Positions 1-5,020 of a stretch of 5,689 nt of DNA are shown piece by piece. Source of the DNA: Lutibacter sp. (GTDB taxonomy: Bacteria > Bacteroidota > Bacteroidia > Flavobacteriales > Flavobacteriaceae); NCBI GenBank assembly GCA_003516285.1, contig DPCK01000084.1:11068-16756 (forward strand). The letters run 5' to 3'. Below the pieces are notes generated by a model. That model did not search any database, was not told where the DNA came from, and worked only from the letters and a program-made list of their open reading frames with translations. The translations under genes and the position numbers were made by a program. How positions within the stretch are numbered: position 1 is the first letter of the stretch; every line of letters begins with the position of its first letter.

Positions 1-753
1 CAACATACGATGGCGAGCATCGGTTTTCAGGGAATGACCATCAAGTCGGGAAAATTGGTGGCGCCGGCCTTGCAGGTGCTTTTGGGCGGCGGCGTTTTAG
101 GAAACGGTGCGGGAAGAATTGCCGATAAGGTGATCAAAGTTCCCAGCAAAAGAGGGCCGGAGGCTTTACGAACAATTTTGATTGATGTGGAACTAAATCG
201 TGCACCAGCAGAATCATTTTTGGATTATTACGACCGACAAGGAGAAATCTATTTTTACAATTTGTTGAAACCGCTGGCCGACAGTACCAATTTACAGGAA
301 AGTGATTTTACGGATTGGGGAGGCGAAGCGCCTTTTGAAATGGCGGTTGGTGTTGGTGAATGCGCGGGAGTTGTGATCGATTTGGTGGCGACTTTGTTGT
401 TGGACAGTGAAGAGAAAATTGAAAATGCTGCTGAAGCTTTAAAATTAGACCAGTTTGCCGACAGTATTTATTATTCCTACACCAGTTTGGTGAATACCGC
501 CAAAGCTTTGTTGCTGACCAAAGACAAAACGACCAATACGCAAGCCGGAATTATTTCTGAATTTGAAGCGCTTTTTGCGGAGGATATTGTATTGGAAAGT
601 TCGTTTTCCGATTTGGTGTATCAAATTCAAAACAACGAGCCAACCAAAGAGTTTGCCCAAAAATATTTGAAGGACGCACAATTGTTTTTTGAAAAATCAA
701 CGGAATTGAGGACTAAAATTTTAAATGATGAAACGAGCATAACGAATCTTTGA
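1..753 (+). CDS. Siroheme-dependent sulfite/nitrite reductase, C-terminal part with HEPN-like tail (5' partial)
   Basis: The reading frame is open from the first base (codons Q-H-T precede the first Met at 10), so this is the 3' end of a longer gene, not a gene starting at 10. The first ~60 residues, with QHTMASIGFQG, a glycine-rich LLGGGVLGNG stretch and VIKVPSKRGPEALR, resemble the region just after the last Cys motif of the [4Fe-4S]/siroheme fold in sulfite and nitrite reductases; the cluster cysteines themselves would lie upstream of the window. Residues ~70-120 (with DWGGEAPFE and VGVGECAGV) link to a helical C-terminal region of ~125 residues. That region contains YYSYTSLVNTAKALLL and TQAGIISEF, resembling HEPN domains, but no RxxxxH nuclease motif is seen. 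Role: six-electron reduction of sulfite to sulfide, probably ferredoxin-fed, in the cytoplasm. The siroheme genes and ferredoxin system downstream support this. Sulfite versus nitrite cannot be settled here; the neighbouring methionine genes favour sulfite. Confidence 0.8.
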   Translation, partial: QHTMASIGFQGMTIKSGKLVAPALQVLLGGGVLGNGAGRIADKVIKVPSKRGPEALRTILIDVELNRAPAESFLDYYDRQGEIYFYNLLKPLADSTNLQESDFTDWGGEAPFEMAVGVGECAGVVIDLVATLLLDSEEKIENAAEALKLDQFADSIYYSYTSLVNTAKALLLTKDKTTNTQAGIISEFEALFAEDIVLESSFSDLVYQIQNNEPTKEFAQKYLKDAQLFFEKSTELRTKILNDETSITNL

Positions 754-815
754 TACAAAAGGGAATGATTAATGGCGAACAGCAGCTGTACCGCTAAAAA
801 AATAAAATTAAACAG

Positions 816-1589
816 ATGAAAGCGAATAAGAATCCGAAAGTCACCTTGGTGGGCGCAGGTCCGGGAGATCCGGAACTGATTACCGTGAAAGGCGTTAATG
901 CATTGTCGAAGGCAAATGTAGTGCTCTACGATGCCTTGGTTTGCAGGGAATTGCTGAAATACGCGCCACTTGTAAAAAAGATATTTGTGGGAAAACGAAA
1001 AGGATTCCACAGTCATACCCAGGACGAAATAAATGCATTGATGGTGAAATACGCCTTTCAATATGGAAACGCCGTTCGCTTAAAAGGCGGCGATCCGTTT
1101 GTTTTTGGACGCGGTGCCGAAGAAATAGACTATATCGAATCTTTTGGCATTGAAACGGAAGTTATTCCGGGAATTTCTTCAGCGATGGCGGTACCTGCAA
1201 GTCAGGGCATCGCGCTTACGAAAAGAGGAATTGCCGAAAGTTTTTGGGTCATCACGGGCACTACATCGGACAGGAAATTGTCGAATGATGTGTTCTTGGC
1301 GGCACAGTCAACCGCCACCATCGTTATTTTAATGGGAATGAGCAAACTCAGCGAGATTGTGGCAATTTTCAAAAAATTCGAAAAAGGCGATATGCCAACG
1401 GCAATCATCCAAAATGGCACCACAAAAAATGAGAAAATTGGCGTGGCAACCATCGATTCAATTTTGGAAGTGGTTGAAACCCAACAATTGGCTTCTCCGG
1501 CGATTATCGTAATTGGGGAAGTGGTGAAACACAGCGCAAAATTACGTGCGTTTTATGAAGAAATAGTACTGAAACACCAATCAGCATAA
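816..1589 (+). CDS. cobA: Uroporphyrinogen-III C-methyltransferase (SUMT)
   Basis: This 257-residue protein has the usual length of a stand-alone SUMT. It transfers two methyl groups from SAM to uroporphyrinogen III to give precorrin-2, the branch point to siroheme and cobalamin. Visible family motifs are VTLVGAGPGDPELIT (residues 9-23), the SAM-site glycine loop; VGKRKG (58-63); VRLKGGDPFVFGRGAEE (87-103), the SUMT signature; VIPGISSA (116-123); GIALTKRG (131-138, where many relatives have GIPLTHR); ILMGM (171-175); and IIQNGT (197-202). The ATG at 816 places the glycine loop at the expected distance from the N-terminus, and A-rich sequence precedes it. It lies 62 bases after the reductase with no clear promoter or terminator between, so co-transcription is likely. 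The matching dehydrogenase/chelatase is a separate gene at 3055-3630. cobA and cysG-C names are both used for this family. Confidence 0.95.
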   Translation: MKANKNPKVTLVGAGPGDPELITVKGVNALSKANVVLYDALVCRELLKYAPLVKKIFVGKRKGFHSHTQDEINALMVKYAFQYGNAVRLKGGDPFVFGRGAEEIDYIESFGIETEVIPGISSAMAVPASQGIALTKRGIAESFWVITGTTSDRKLSNDVFLAAQSTATIVILMGMSKLSEIVAIFKKFEKGDMPTAIIQNGTTKNEKIGVATIDSILEVVETQQLASPAIIVIGEVVKHSAKLRAFYEEIVLKHQSA

Positions 1590-1598
1590 AATATAACA

Positions 1599-1625
1599 TT
1601 TTATTTAGAATCAATCTAAATAAAA
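1599..1625. promoter_or_regulatory. Palindromic candidate operator before the ferredoxin reductase gene
   Basis: TTTTATTTAGA (1599-1609) and TCTAAATAAAA (1615-1625) are perfect inverted repeats of 11 bases around a 5-base centre, ATCAA. The downstream arm is followed by GACG, not a T-run, so it does not look like an intrinsic terminator on the + strand. It overlaps the upstream half of the candidate promoter of the next gene, the usual place for a repressor site. The form TTTAGA-N5-TCTAAA resembles what I recall of metal-responsive (Fur or DtxR-type) palindromes in flavobacteria. The regulator is an inference and cannot be named from sequence alone. Confidence 0.5.
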
Positions 1626-1637
1626 AGACGAAATTTG
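1604..1637 (+). promoter_or_regulatory. Candidate Bacteroidota-type promoter for the 1665-3630 operon
   Basis: GAAATTTG (1630-1637) matches the -7 consensus TAnnTTTG except in its first base. TTTAG (1604-1608), about 21 bases upstream, could serve as a degenerate -33 TTTG element. Transcription would begin near 1643, leaving a short A-rich leader before the ATG at 1665. The upstream element lies inside the palindrome at 1599-1625. The match is suggestive only in such AT-rich sequence. Confidence 0.35.
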
Positions 1638-1664
1638 CATTTTTAAAAAACTACTACTAAAAAA

Positions 1665-2717
1665 ATGATTAAAACTGATATATTAATTATCGGAGCTGGA
1701 CCTGTTGGCTTATTTACCGTGTTTGAGGCGGGTTTGCTGAAACTTCGATGTCACTTAATTGATGCATTGCCTTATGCGGGCGGACAGTGTGCCGAGATTT
1801 ATCCCAAAAAGCCGATTTATGATATTCCTGCCTACCCCGAAATTTTGGCGGGAGATCTGATTCAAAATTTGGAGCAGCAAATTGCGCCGTTTGAGCCAAC
1901 CTACACTTTGGGGGAAAGGGCGGAAACCATAGAAAAGCTAGCCGACGGCAACTTTAAAGTGACCACCAATAAAGGAACGGAACACAGTGCAGCGGCAGTT
2001 ATTATTGCCGGGGGATTGGGCTCATTTGAACCAAGAAAACCGCCCATTGAAGGCATTTCGGATTATGAAGACCGCGGCGTGAACTATATGATTAAAGATC
2101 CGGAAATTTTTAGAAATAAAAGGGTCGTAATTTCCGGTGGCGGAGATTCCGCATTGGATTGGACCATCTTTTTGGCCAAGGTGGCAAGTGAAGTGATTCT
2201 GGTGCATCGAAAAAATGAATTCAGGGGCGCATTGGATTCCGTGGAAAAGGTTTCGGAACTCGCCAAAAAAGGAAAAATAAAACTGATTACCGAAGCGGAA
2301 GTTACAGAAATTCACGGCAACGGAAAGGTGGAATCGGTGATTGTAAACCATTCTAAAGAAGGAAATATTGAAGTTCCCTGCGATCATTTTATTCCATTGT
2401 TTGGCTTGTTACCTAAATTGGGTCCCATTGCAAACTGGGGATTGGAGATTGAGAAAAATGCCATAAAAGTGAACAATGCACTGGATTACAGCACCAATAT
2501 TCCGGGTATTTTTGCGGTGGGCGATGTAAACACCTATCCGGGAAAGCTGAAATTGATCTTATGCGGATTTCACGAAGCCACAATTGCGGTGCAATTCGCC
2601 TACAATATTGTAAATCCGGGTAAAAAATATTTAATGAAATACACCACTGTGAACGGAATTACGGGTTTTAACGGAGAAACCAAAAAATCAGAAAAAGCAG
2701 TCGTAAAAAGCATATAA
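1665..2717 (+). CDS. Ferredoxin--NADP+ reductase, thioredoxin-reductase-like type
   Basis: This 350-residue flavoprotein matches the usual length of TrxR-like FNRs. It moves electrons from NADPH to ferredoxin through FAD in the cytoplasm. The N-terminal FAD-binding Rossmann motif is LIIGAGPVGLF (residues 7-17), with the strand-end acid D33. GGQCAEIYPKKPIYDIP (39-55) is a typical sequence of this subfamily. The inserted NADPH domain has VVISGGGDSALDW (154-166) and HRKNEFR (181-187), whose basic residues fit NADPH preference. The second FAD segment is GIFAVGDVNTYPGKLKL (281-297). No CxxC redox pair is present in the NADPH domain, which separates it from true thioredoxin reductases. The ferredoxin gene begins one base after its stop codon (TAA, G, ATG), so the two are almost certainly co-translated partners. 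The likely client is the upstream siroheme reductase, although other ferredoxin-dependent enzymes such as a heme oxygenase cannot be excluded. Confidence 0.93.
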   Translation: MIKTDILIIGAGPVGLFTVFEAGLLKLRCHLIDALPYAGGQCAEIYPKKPIYDIPAYPEILAGDLIQNLEQQIAPFEPTYTLGERAETIEKLADGNFKVTTNKGTEHSAAAVIIAGGLGSFEPRKPPIEGISDYEDRGVNYMIKDPEIFRNKRVVISGGGDSALDWTIFLAKVASEVILVHRKNEFRGALDSVEKVSELAKKGKIKLITEAEVTEIHGNGKVESVIVNHSKEGNIEVPCDHFIPLFGLLPKLGPIANWGLEIEKNAIKVNNALDYSTNIPGIFAVGDVNTYPGKLKLILCGFHEATIAVQFAYNIVNPGKKYLMKYTTVNGITGFNGETKKSEKAVVKSI

Positions 2718-2718
2718 G

Positions 2719-3039
2719 ATGTCAGATATAAAAGTAAAAATCAAAGACAGGTTTGGTGTAAGTCATTTACTGGATGCCCCAACCGATATGGCCATGAATA
2801 TTATGGAACTCTGTAAAGCATATGAATTGCCTGTTGAAGGCACTTGTGGCGGTATGGCGATGTGCGCTTCGTGCCAGTGTTATGTGCATTCCAGCCATGA
2901 ATTGTCGGAAATTGGCGAGGCGGAAGAGGAAATGCTGGATCAGGCATTTTTTGTGAAAGAAAACAGCCGCTTAGGCTGTCAGTTGTACCTTTCCATAGAA
3001 ATGGACGGATTGGAATTGGAATTGGCGCCGGAAAGTTAA
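2719..3039 (+). CDS. [2Fe-2S] ferredoxin, adrenodoxin type
   Basis: This 106-residue acidic protein has the ligand pattern C-x5-C-x2-C ... C: C43, C49 and C52 in GTCGGMAMCASC, and C87 in RLGCQL. That spacing is the one of adrenodoxin/bacterial-type ferredoxins, whereas plant-type ferredoxins use C-x4-C-x2-C. Two further cysteines, C32 and C54, are not standard ligands. An acidic stretch, EIGEAEEEML (64-73), lies where this family contacts its reductase. It is a soluble one-electron carrier, most simply accepting electrons from the FNR encoded one base upstream and passing them to the siroheme reductase. It ends 15 bases before the siroheme biosynthesis gene, consistent with a single transcript. 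The first ATG after the FNR stop is the natural start; an iron-sulfur assembly ferredoxin (Fdx) is a less likely alternative given the context. Confidence 0.92.
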   Translation: MSDIKVKIKDRFGVSHLLDAPTDMAMNIMELCKAYELPVEGTCGGMAMCASCQCYVHSSHELSEIGEAEEEMLDQAFFVKENSRLGCQLYLSIEMDGLELELAPES

Positions 3040-3054
3040 TAAAAATCAACCCAA

Positions 3055-3630
3055 ATGGAACAAAACGAATTATACCCGATTTTTTTAAAAGTGGCAGAAC
3101 TTGAAGTGCTCATTGTTGGCGGCGGAAATGTGGGTTTGGAAAAACTGAGTTTTTTGCTAAAATCCAGCCCAAATGCCAAAGTCACCATCGTTTCCCTCAA
3201 TTTTTTGCCCGAATTGATCGCGCTGGCCAAAAAACACAACGCAGAAATCATTGAAGCGGCGTACCATAATTCTTTTCTGGAAGGAAAGCATATCGTCATT
3301 GCAACAACTGATTCTATTGAAGTCAACATTCAGGTGTACAAAGATTGCAGGCAACGGAATATATTGGTCAATGTGGCCGACAATCCGCCATATTGCGATT
3401 TTTATATGGGCGGCATCGTCACCAAAGGCAACATCAAAATCGCCATTTCAACCAACGGAAAGTCGCCCACCCTGGCAAAACGCCTGCGCCAGTTTATGGA
3501 AGAAGTTATACCAAACAACATCAACGAGCTCGCAGAAAACATAAATTCGTACCGAAAATCCACCGGCGGCACCTTTTCAGAAAAAGTGACCGCATTAAAC
3601 GAATTGACAAAATCCTTGTTAATTAAATAA
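3055..3630 (+). CDS. Precorrin-2 dehydrogenase / sirohydrochlorin ferrochelatase (CysG N-terminal, Met8-like)
   Basis: This 191-residue protein corresponds to the N-terminal half of enterobacterial CysG and to yeast Met8. It oxidises precorrin-2 to sirohydrochlorin with NAD+ and probably inserts Fe2+ to give siroheme. The opening LYPIFLKVAELEVLIVGGGN (residues 6-25) holds the Rossmann glycine loop. NVADNPPYCDF (106-116) contains D109, which aligns by eye with CysG Asp104, the residue implicated in both reactions. IAISTNGKSPTLAKRLR (129-145) is the family's second signature, with T133 at the position of CysG Ser128. The remaining ~45 residues form the C-terminal helical tail, and there is no methyltransferase domain; that activity is supplied by the separate gene at 816-1589. 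Fifteen bases separate it from the ferredoxin gene, so it is probably the last gene of the 1665-3630 operon. A dehydrogenase-only enzyme (SirC-like) is possible but less likely, because no other chelatase is seen here. Confidence 0.9.
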   Translation: MEQNELYPIFLKVAELEVLIVGGGNVGLEKLSFLLKSSPNAKVTIVSLNFLPELIALAKKHNAEIIEAAYHNSFLEGKHIVIATTDSIEVNIQVYKDCRQRNILVNVADNPPYCDFYMGGIVTKGNIKIAISTNGKSPTLAKRLRQFMEEVIPNNINELAENINSYRKSTGGTFSEKVTALNELTKSLLIK

Positions 3631-3646
3631 TAAATTACCCGTTTCG

Positions 3647-3678
3647 TTTGTAATTCAGCGCCTTATTGCGTTAATTTG
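3647..3678 (+). promoter_or_regulatory. Candidate Bacteroidota-type promoter for the metH leader
   Basis: TTTG (3647-3650) is followed after 20 bases by TTAATTTG (3671-3678), which fits the Bacteroidota pattern TTTG-N~19-TAnnTTTG with one mismatch. The start point would fall near 3684, about 24 bases before the first stem of the riboswitch, which is a sensible place. It lies just after the stop codon of the preceding gene, with no clear terminator between. Confidence 0.5.
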
Positions 3679-3705
3679 CAGCCAAGTTCATAAACACAGT
3701 GATCA

Positions 3706-3810
3706 CAGTTATTAAGAAAGGCAGAGGGATTAGACCCGTTGAAGCCTTAGCAACCCTTTATTCATAAAGAAGGTGCTACATTCTACCAAAATATTTTGGA
3801 TAGATAACGA
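3706..3810 (+). promoter_or_regulatory. SAM-I (S-box) riboswitch aptamer
   Basis: All conserved parts of the SAM-I aptamer can be placed. P1 pairs GTTAT (3708-3712) with ATAAC (3804-3808). The P2 arm has AGAGGGATTAGACCCGTTGA and then AGCCTTAGCAACC, closed at its tip by GGG (3726-3728) with CCC (3735-3737). P3 is CTTTA-TTCA-TAAAG (3756-3769). The joining segment and P4 follow as GGTGCTACATTCTACC (3772-3787), with P4 pairing CTACCAAA and TTTGGATAG around ATAT and one bulged A. The P2 loop TAG (3731-3733) can pair with CTA (3776-3778) to make the expected pseudoknot. Such aptamers bind S-adenosylmethionine and normally lower expression of methionine genes when SAM is plentiful. Its placement before the split methionine synthase genes fits that role exactly. 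Confidence 0.93.
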
Positions 3811-3845
3811 AGAGACTTTTCCAGAATTCTTCATGCATTTTTTAA
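3809..3845 (+). terminator. Weak candidate hairpin plus T-run (possible riboswitch expression platform)
   Basis: GAAGAG (3809-3814) can pair with TTCTTC (3827-3832), including one G-T pair, across a 12-base loop. T-rich sequence, CATTTTTTAATAATTTTTT, follows at 3836-3854. It starts directly after the 3' strand of riboswitch P1, where a SAM-controlled terminator would be expected. The stem is short and AT-rich, so termination is uncertain, and I see no clear competing antiterminator. Confidence 0.25.
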
Positions 3846-3854
3846 TAATTTTTT

Positions 3855-3935
3855 GGGCGTTACCCGCCAGTTGGCGGGTCGGGCTTTACGCTATATCTTT
3901 TTTTCAAAAAGGATATCGCTCTAATCCCTAACGCG
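3855..3935. repeat. Highly structured intergenic repeat-like element
   Basis: An ~80-base unit is closed by GCGTTA (3857-3862) pairing with TAACGC (3929-3934). Inside are two arms. The first is a GC-rich hairpin, CCCGCC-AGTT-GGCGGG (3863-3878). The second is a long arm in which GGG (3881-3883) can pair with CCC (3926-3928) and ATATCTTTTT (3893-3902) pairs with AAAAAGGATAT (3906-3916; C-G and T-G pairs at the GG). The whole would fold as a three-way junction in RNA, or a cruciform in DNA. I recall similar sequences, with GGGCGTTACCC, a GGGTCGGGC core and ATCCCTAACGC, scattered between genes in flavobacterial genomes, but cannot confirm copy number from one window. It carries no ORF and lies between the riboswitch and metH. 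Confidence 0.6.
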
Positions 3936-3941
3936 TTTTGA

Positions 3942-3965
3942 ATTCAACATTCATCATTCAACATT
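3942..3965 (+). repeat. Short direct repeat ATTCAACATT
   Basis: The 10-base word ATTCAACATT occurs at 3942-3951 and again at 3956-3965, a 14-base period, within the AT-rich last part of the metH leader. The rest of the leader up to 3997 is A-rich and lacks a strong Shine-Dalgarno sequence. No function is evident. Confidence 0.5.
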
Positions 3966-3997
3966 TAAAATAAAATTTAAAATAACAACCATCAACA

Positions 3998-4975
3998 ATG
4001 GGGAACATAAAAGAAGAAATACAAAAACGAATATTGGTGCTTGATGGTGCTATGGGAACCATGATTCAGCAATACCGTTTTTCGGAAGAAGATTACAGGG
4101 GCGAACAGTTTAAAGATTTTCACGTTTCCGTAAAAGGAAATAACGATATGCTTTCCATCACCCAGCCACAGGCCATCAGGGAAATCCATCGAAAATACCT
4201 GGAAGCGGGCGCCGACATTATCGAAACCAATACTTTTTCGAGCACCACCATCGCCATGGCCGATTATGAAATGGAGGCTTATGTGTACGAACTCAACTAC
4301 CAGTCGGCAAAAATAGCCAGGGAAGTTGCCGATGAATTTACCGCTAAAAACCCAAACAAGCCGAGATTTGTGGCAGGTTCTATCGGCCCGACAAATAAAA
4401 CTGCCAGTATGTCGCCCAAAGTAAACGATCCCGGATTTAGGGCCGTCACTTTTAACGATTTAAAGTTGGCCTACAAACAACAAACCGAAGCGTTGCTCGA
4501 TGGCGGCGTGGATGTTTTATTGGTGGAGACCGTGTTTGACACGCTCAATGCAAAAGCGGCATTGTTTGCCATTGAAGAGGTGAAAGAAGAACGAAATATC
4601 GACGTGCCCATTATGTTAAGCGGCACCATCACCGACGCCAGCGGAAGAACCTTGTCCGGACAAACAGCAGAAGCATTTTTGATTTCGGTGTCGCACATTC
4701 CTTTATTGTCTATCGGCTTTAATTGTGCTTTGGGCGCCAGTCAGTTAACGCCGCATTTGGAAGTGCTGGCAAGAAAGTCGAACCTGCCGGTTTCCGCGCA
4801 TCCAAACGCCGGATTGCCGAATGCTTTCGGGGAATATGATGAAACACCCGAGCAAATGGCAGCTCAGATTAAAACCTATCTGGACAAACATTTGGTGCGG
4901 ATTATTGGCGGTTGCTGCGGCACAACGCCGGCACATATTAGAGCCATTGCCGATTTGGTGCACAATCAATGGTAA
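3998..4975 (+). CDS. metH: Methionine synthase, homocysteine S-methyltransferase subunit (MetH N-terminal module)
   Basis: This 325-residue protein covers only the first module of cobalamin-dependent methionine synthase (the full E. coli enzyme is about 1227 residues). It binds and activates homocysteine through zinc for methylation by methylcobalamin. The start motif ILVLDGAMGTMIQQY (residues 12-26) is typical. GADIIETNTFSS (71-82) and LLVETVFDTLNAKAA (174-188) mark barrel strands. The three zinc ligands are visible: C243 in GFNCALGA, and C306 and C307 in IIGGCCGTTPAHI, equivalent to E. coli Cys247, Cys310 and Cys311. The protein ends ~18 residues after the CC pair, the natural end of the module, which argues for a designed split and not a frameshift. 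The rest of the enzyme begins at 5021. The SAM-I riboswitch in the leader probably lowers expression when SAM is high. A homocysteine methyltransferase acting with another donor is unlikely given the neighbour. Confidence 0.93.
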   Translation: MGNIKEEIQKRILVLDGAMGTMIQQYRFSEEDYRGEQFKDFHVSVKGNNDMLSITQPQAIREIHRKYLEAGADIIETNTFSSTTIAMADYEMEAYVYELNYQSAKIAREVADEFTAKNPNKPRFVAGSIGPTNKTASMSPKVNDPGFRAVTFNDLKLAYKQQTEALLDGGVDVLLVETVFDTLNAKAALFAIEEVKEERNIDVPIMLSGTITDASGRTLSGQTAEAFLISVSHIPLLSIGFNCALGASQLTPHLEVLARKSNLPVSAHPNAGLPNAFGEYDETPEQMAAQIKTYLDKHLVRIIGGCCGTTPAHIRAIADLVHNQW

Positions 4976-4981
4976 AGATAG

Positions 4982-4997
4982 GTCGAGACCTGTTTTT
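4982..4997. repeat. Small palindrome between the two metH genes
   Basis: Just after the stop codon of the first metH gene, TAGGTCGAGACCTG contains AGGTC and GACCT as inverted repeats around GA, followed by GTTTTTG. The 45-base gap otherwise has no ORF. The stem is too short for a convincing terminator, and the genes should be co-expressed. It resembles the edge of a longer palindromic repeat I recall from flavobacterial intergenic DNA, but here only this piece is visible. Confidence 0.3.
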
Positions 4998-5020
4998 GCT
5001 GTTAAAAATTAAGATAGTAA

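Noticed and set aside
445..1061. Open frames on the minus strand opposite the reductase and cobA
   Set aside because: They lie antisense to well-supported genes, have low-complexity or unrecognisable translations, and lack their own start signals.
1599..1625. Intrinsic terminator after cobA
   Set aside because: The hairpin is AT-rich and is followed by GACG without a T-run after the stem on the + strand; placement over a promoter fits an operator better.
3036..3626. Alternative-frame and antisense ORFs over the Met8-like gene
   Set aside because: The frame at 3055-3630 matches the siroheme synthase family throughout; the others encode no recognisable motifs.
3699..3706. GTGATCAC palindrome just before the riboswitch
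   Set aside because: An 8-base palindrome is expected by chance, and it falls between the proposed promoter and P1 with no further symmetry to support an operator.
4976..5020. Frameshift or sequencing error splitting metH
   Set aside because: The first product ends at the natural module boundary, the second has its own ATG preceded by two in-frame stops, and no coding remnant of a linker is visible in the gap.
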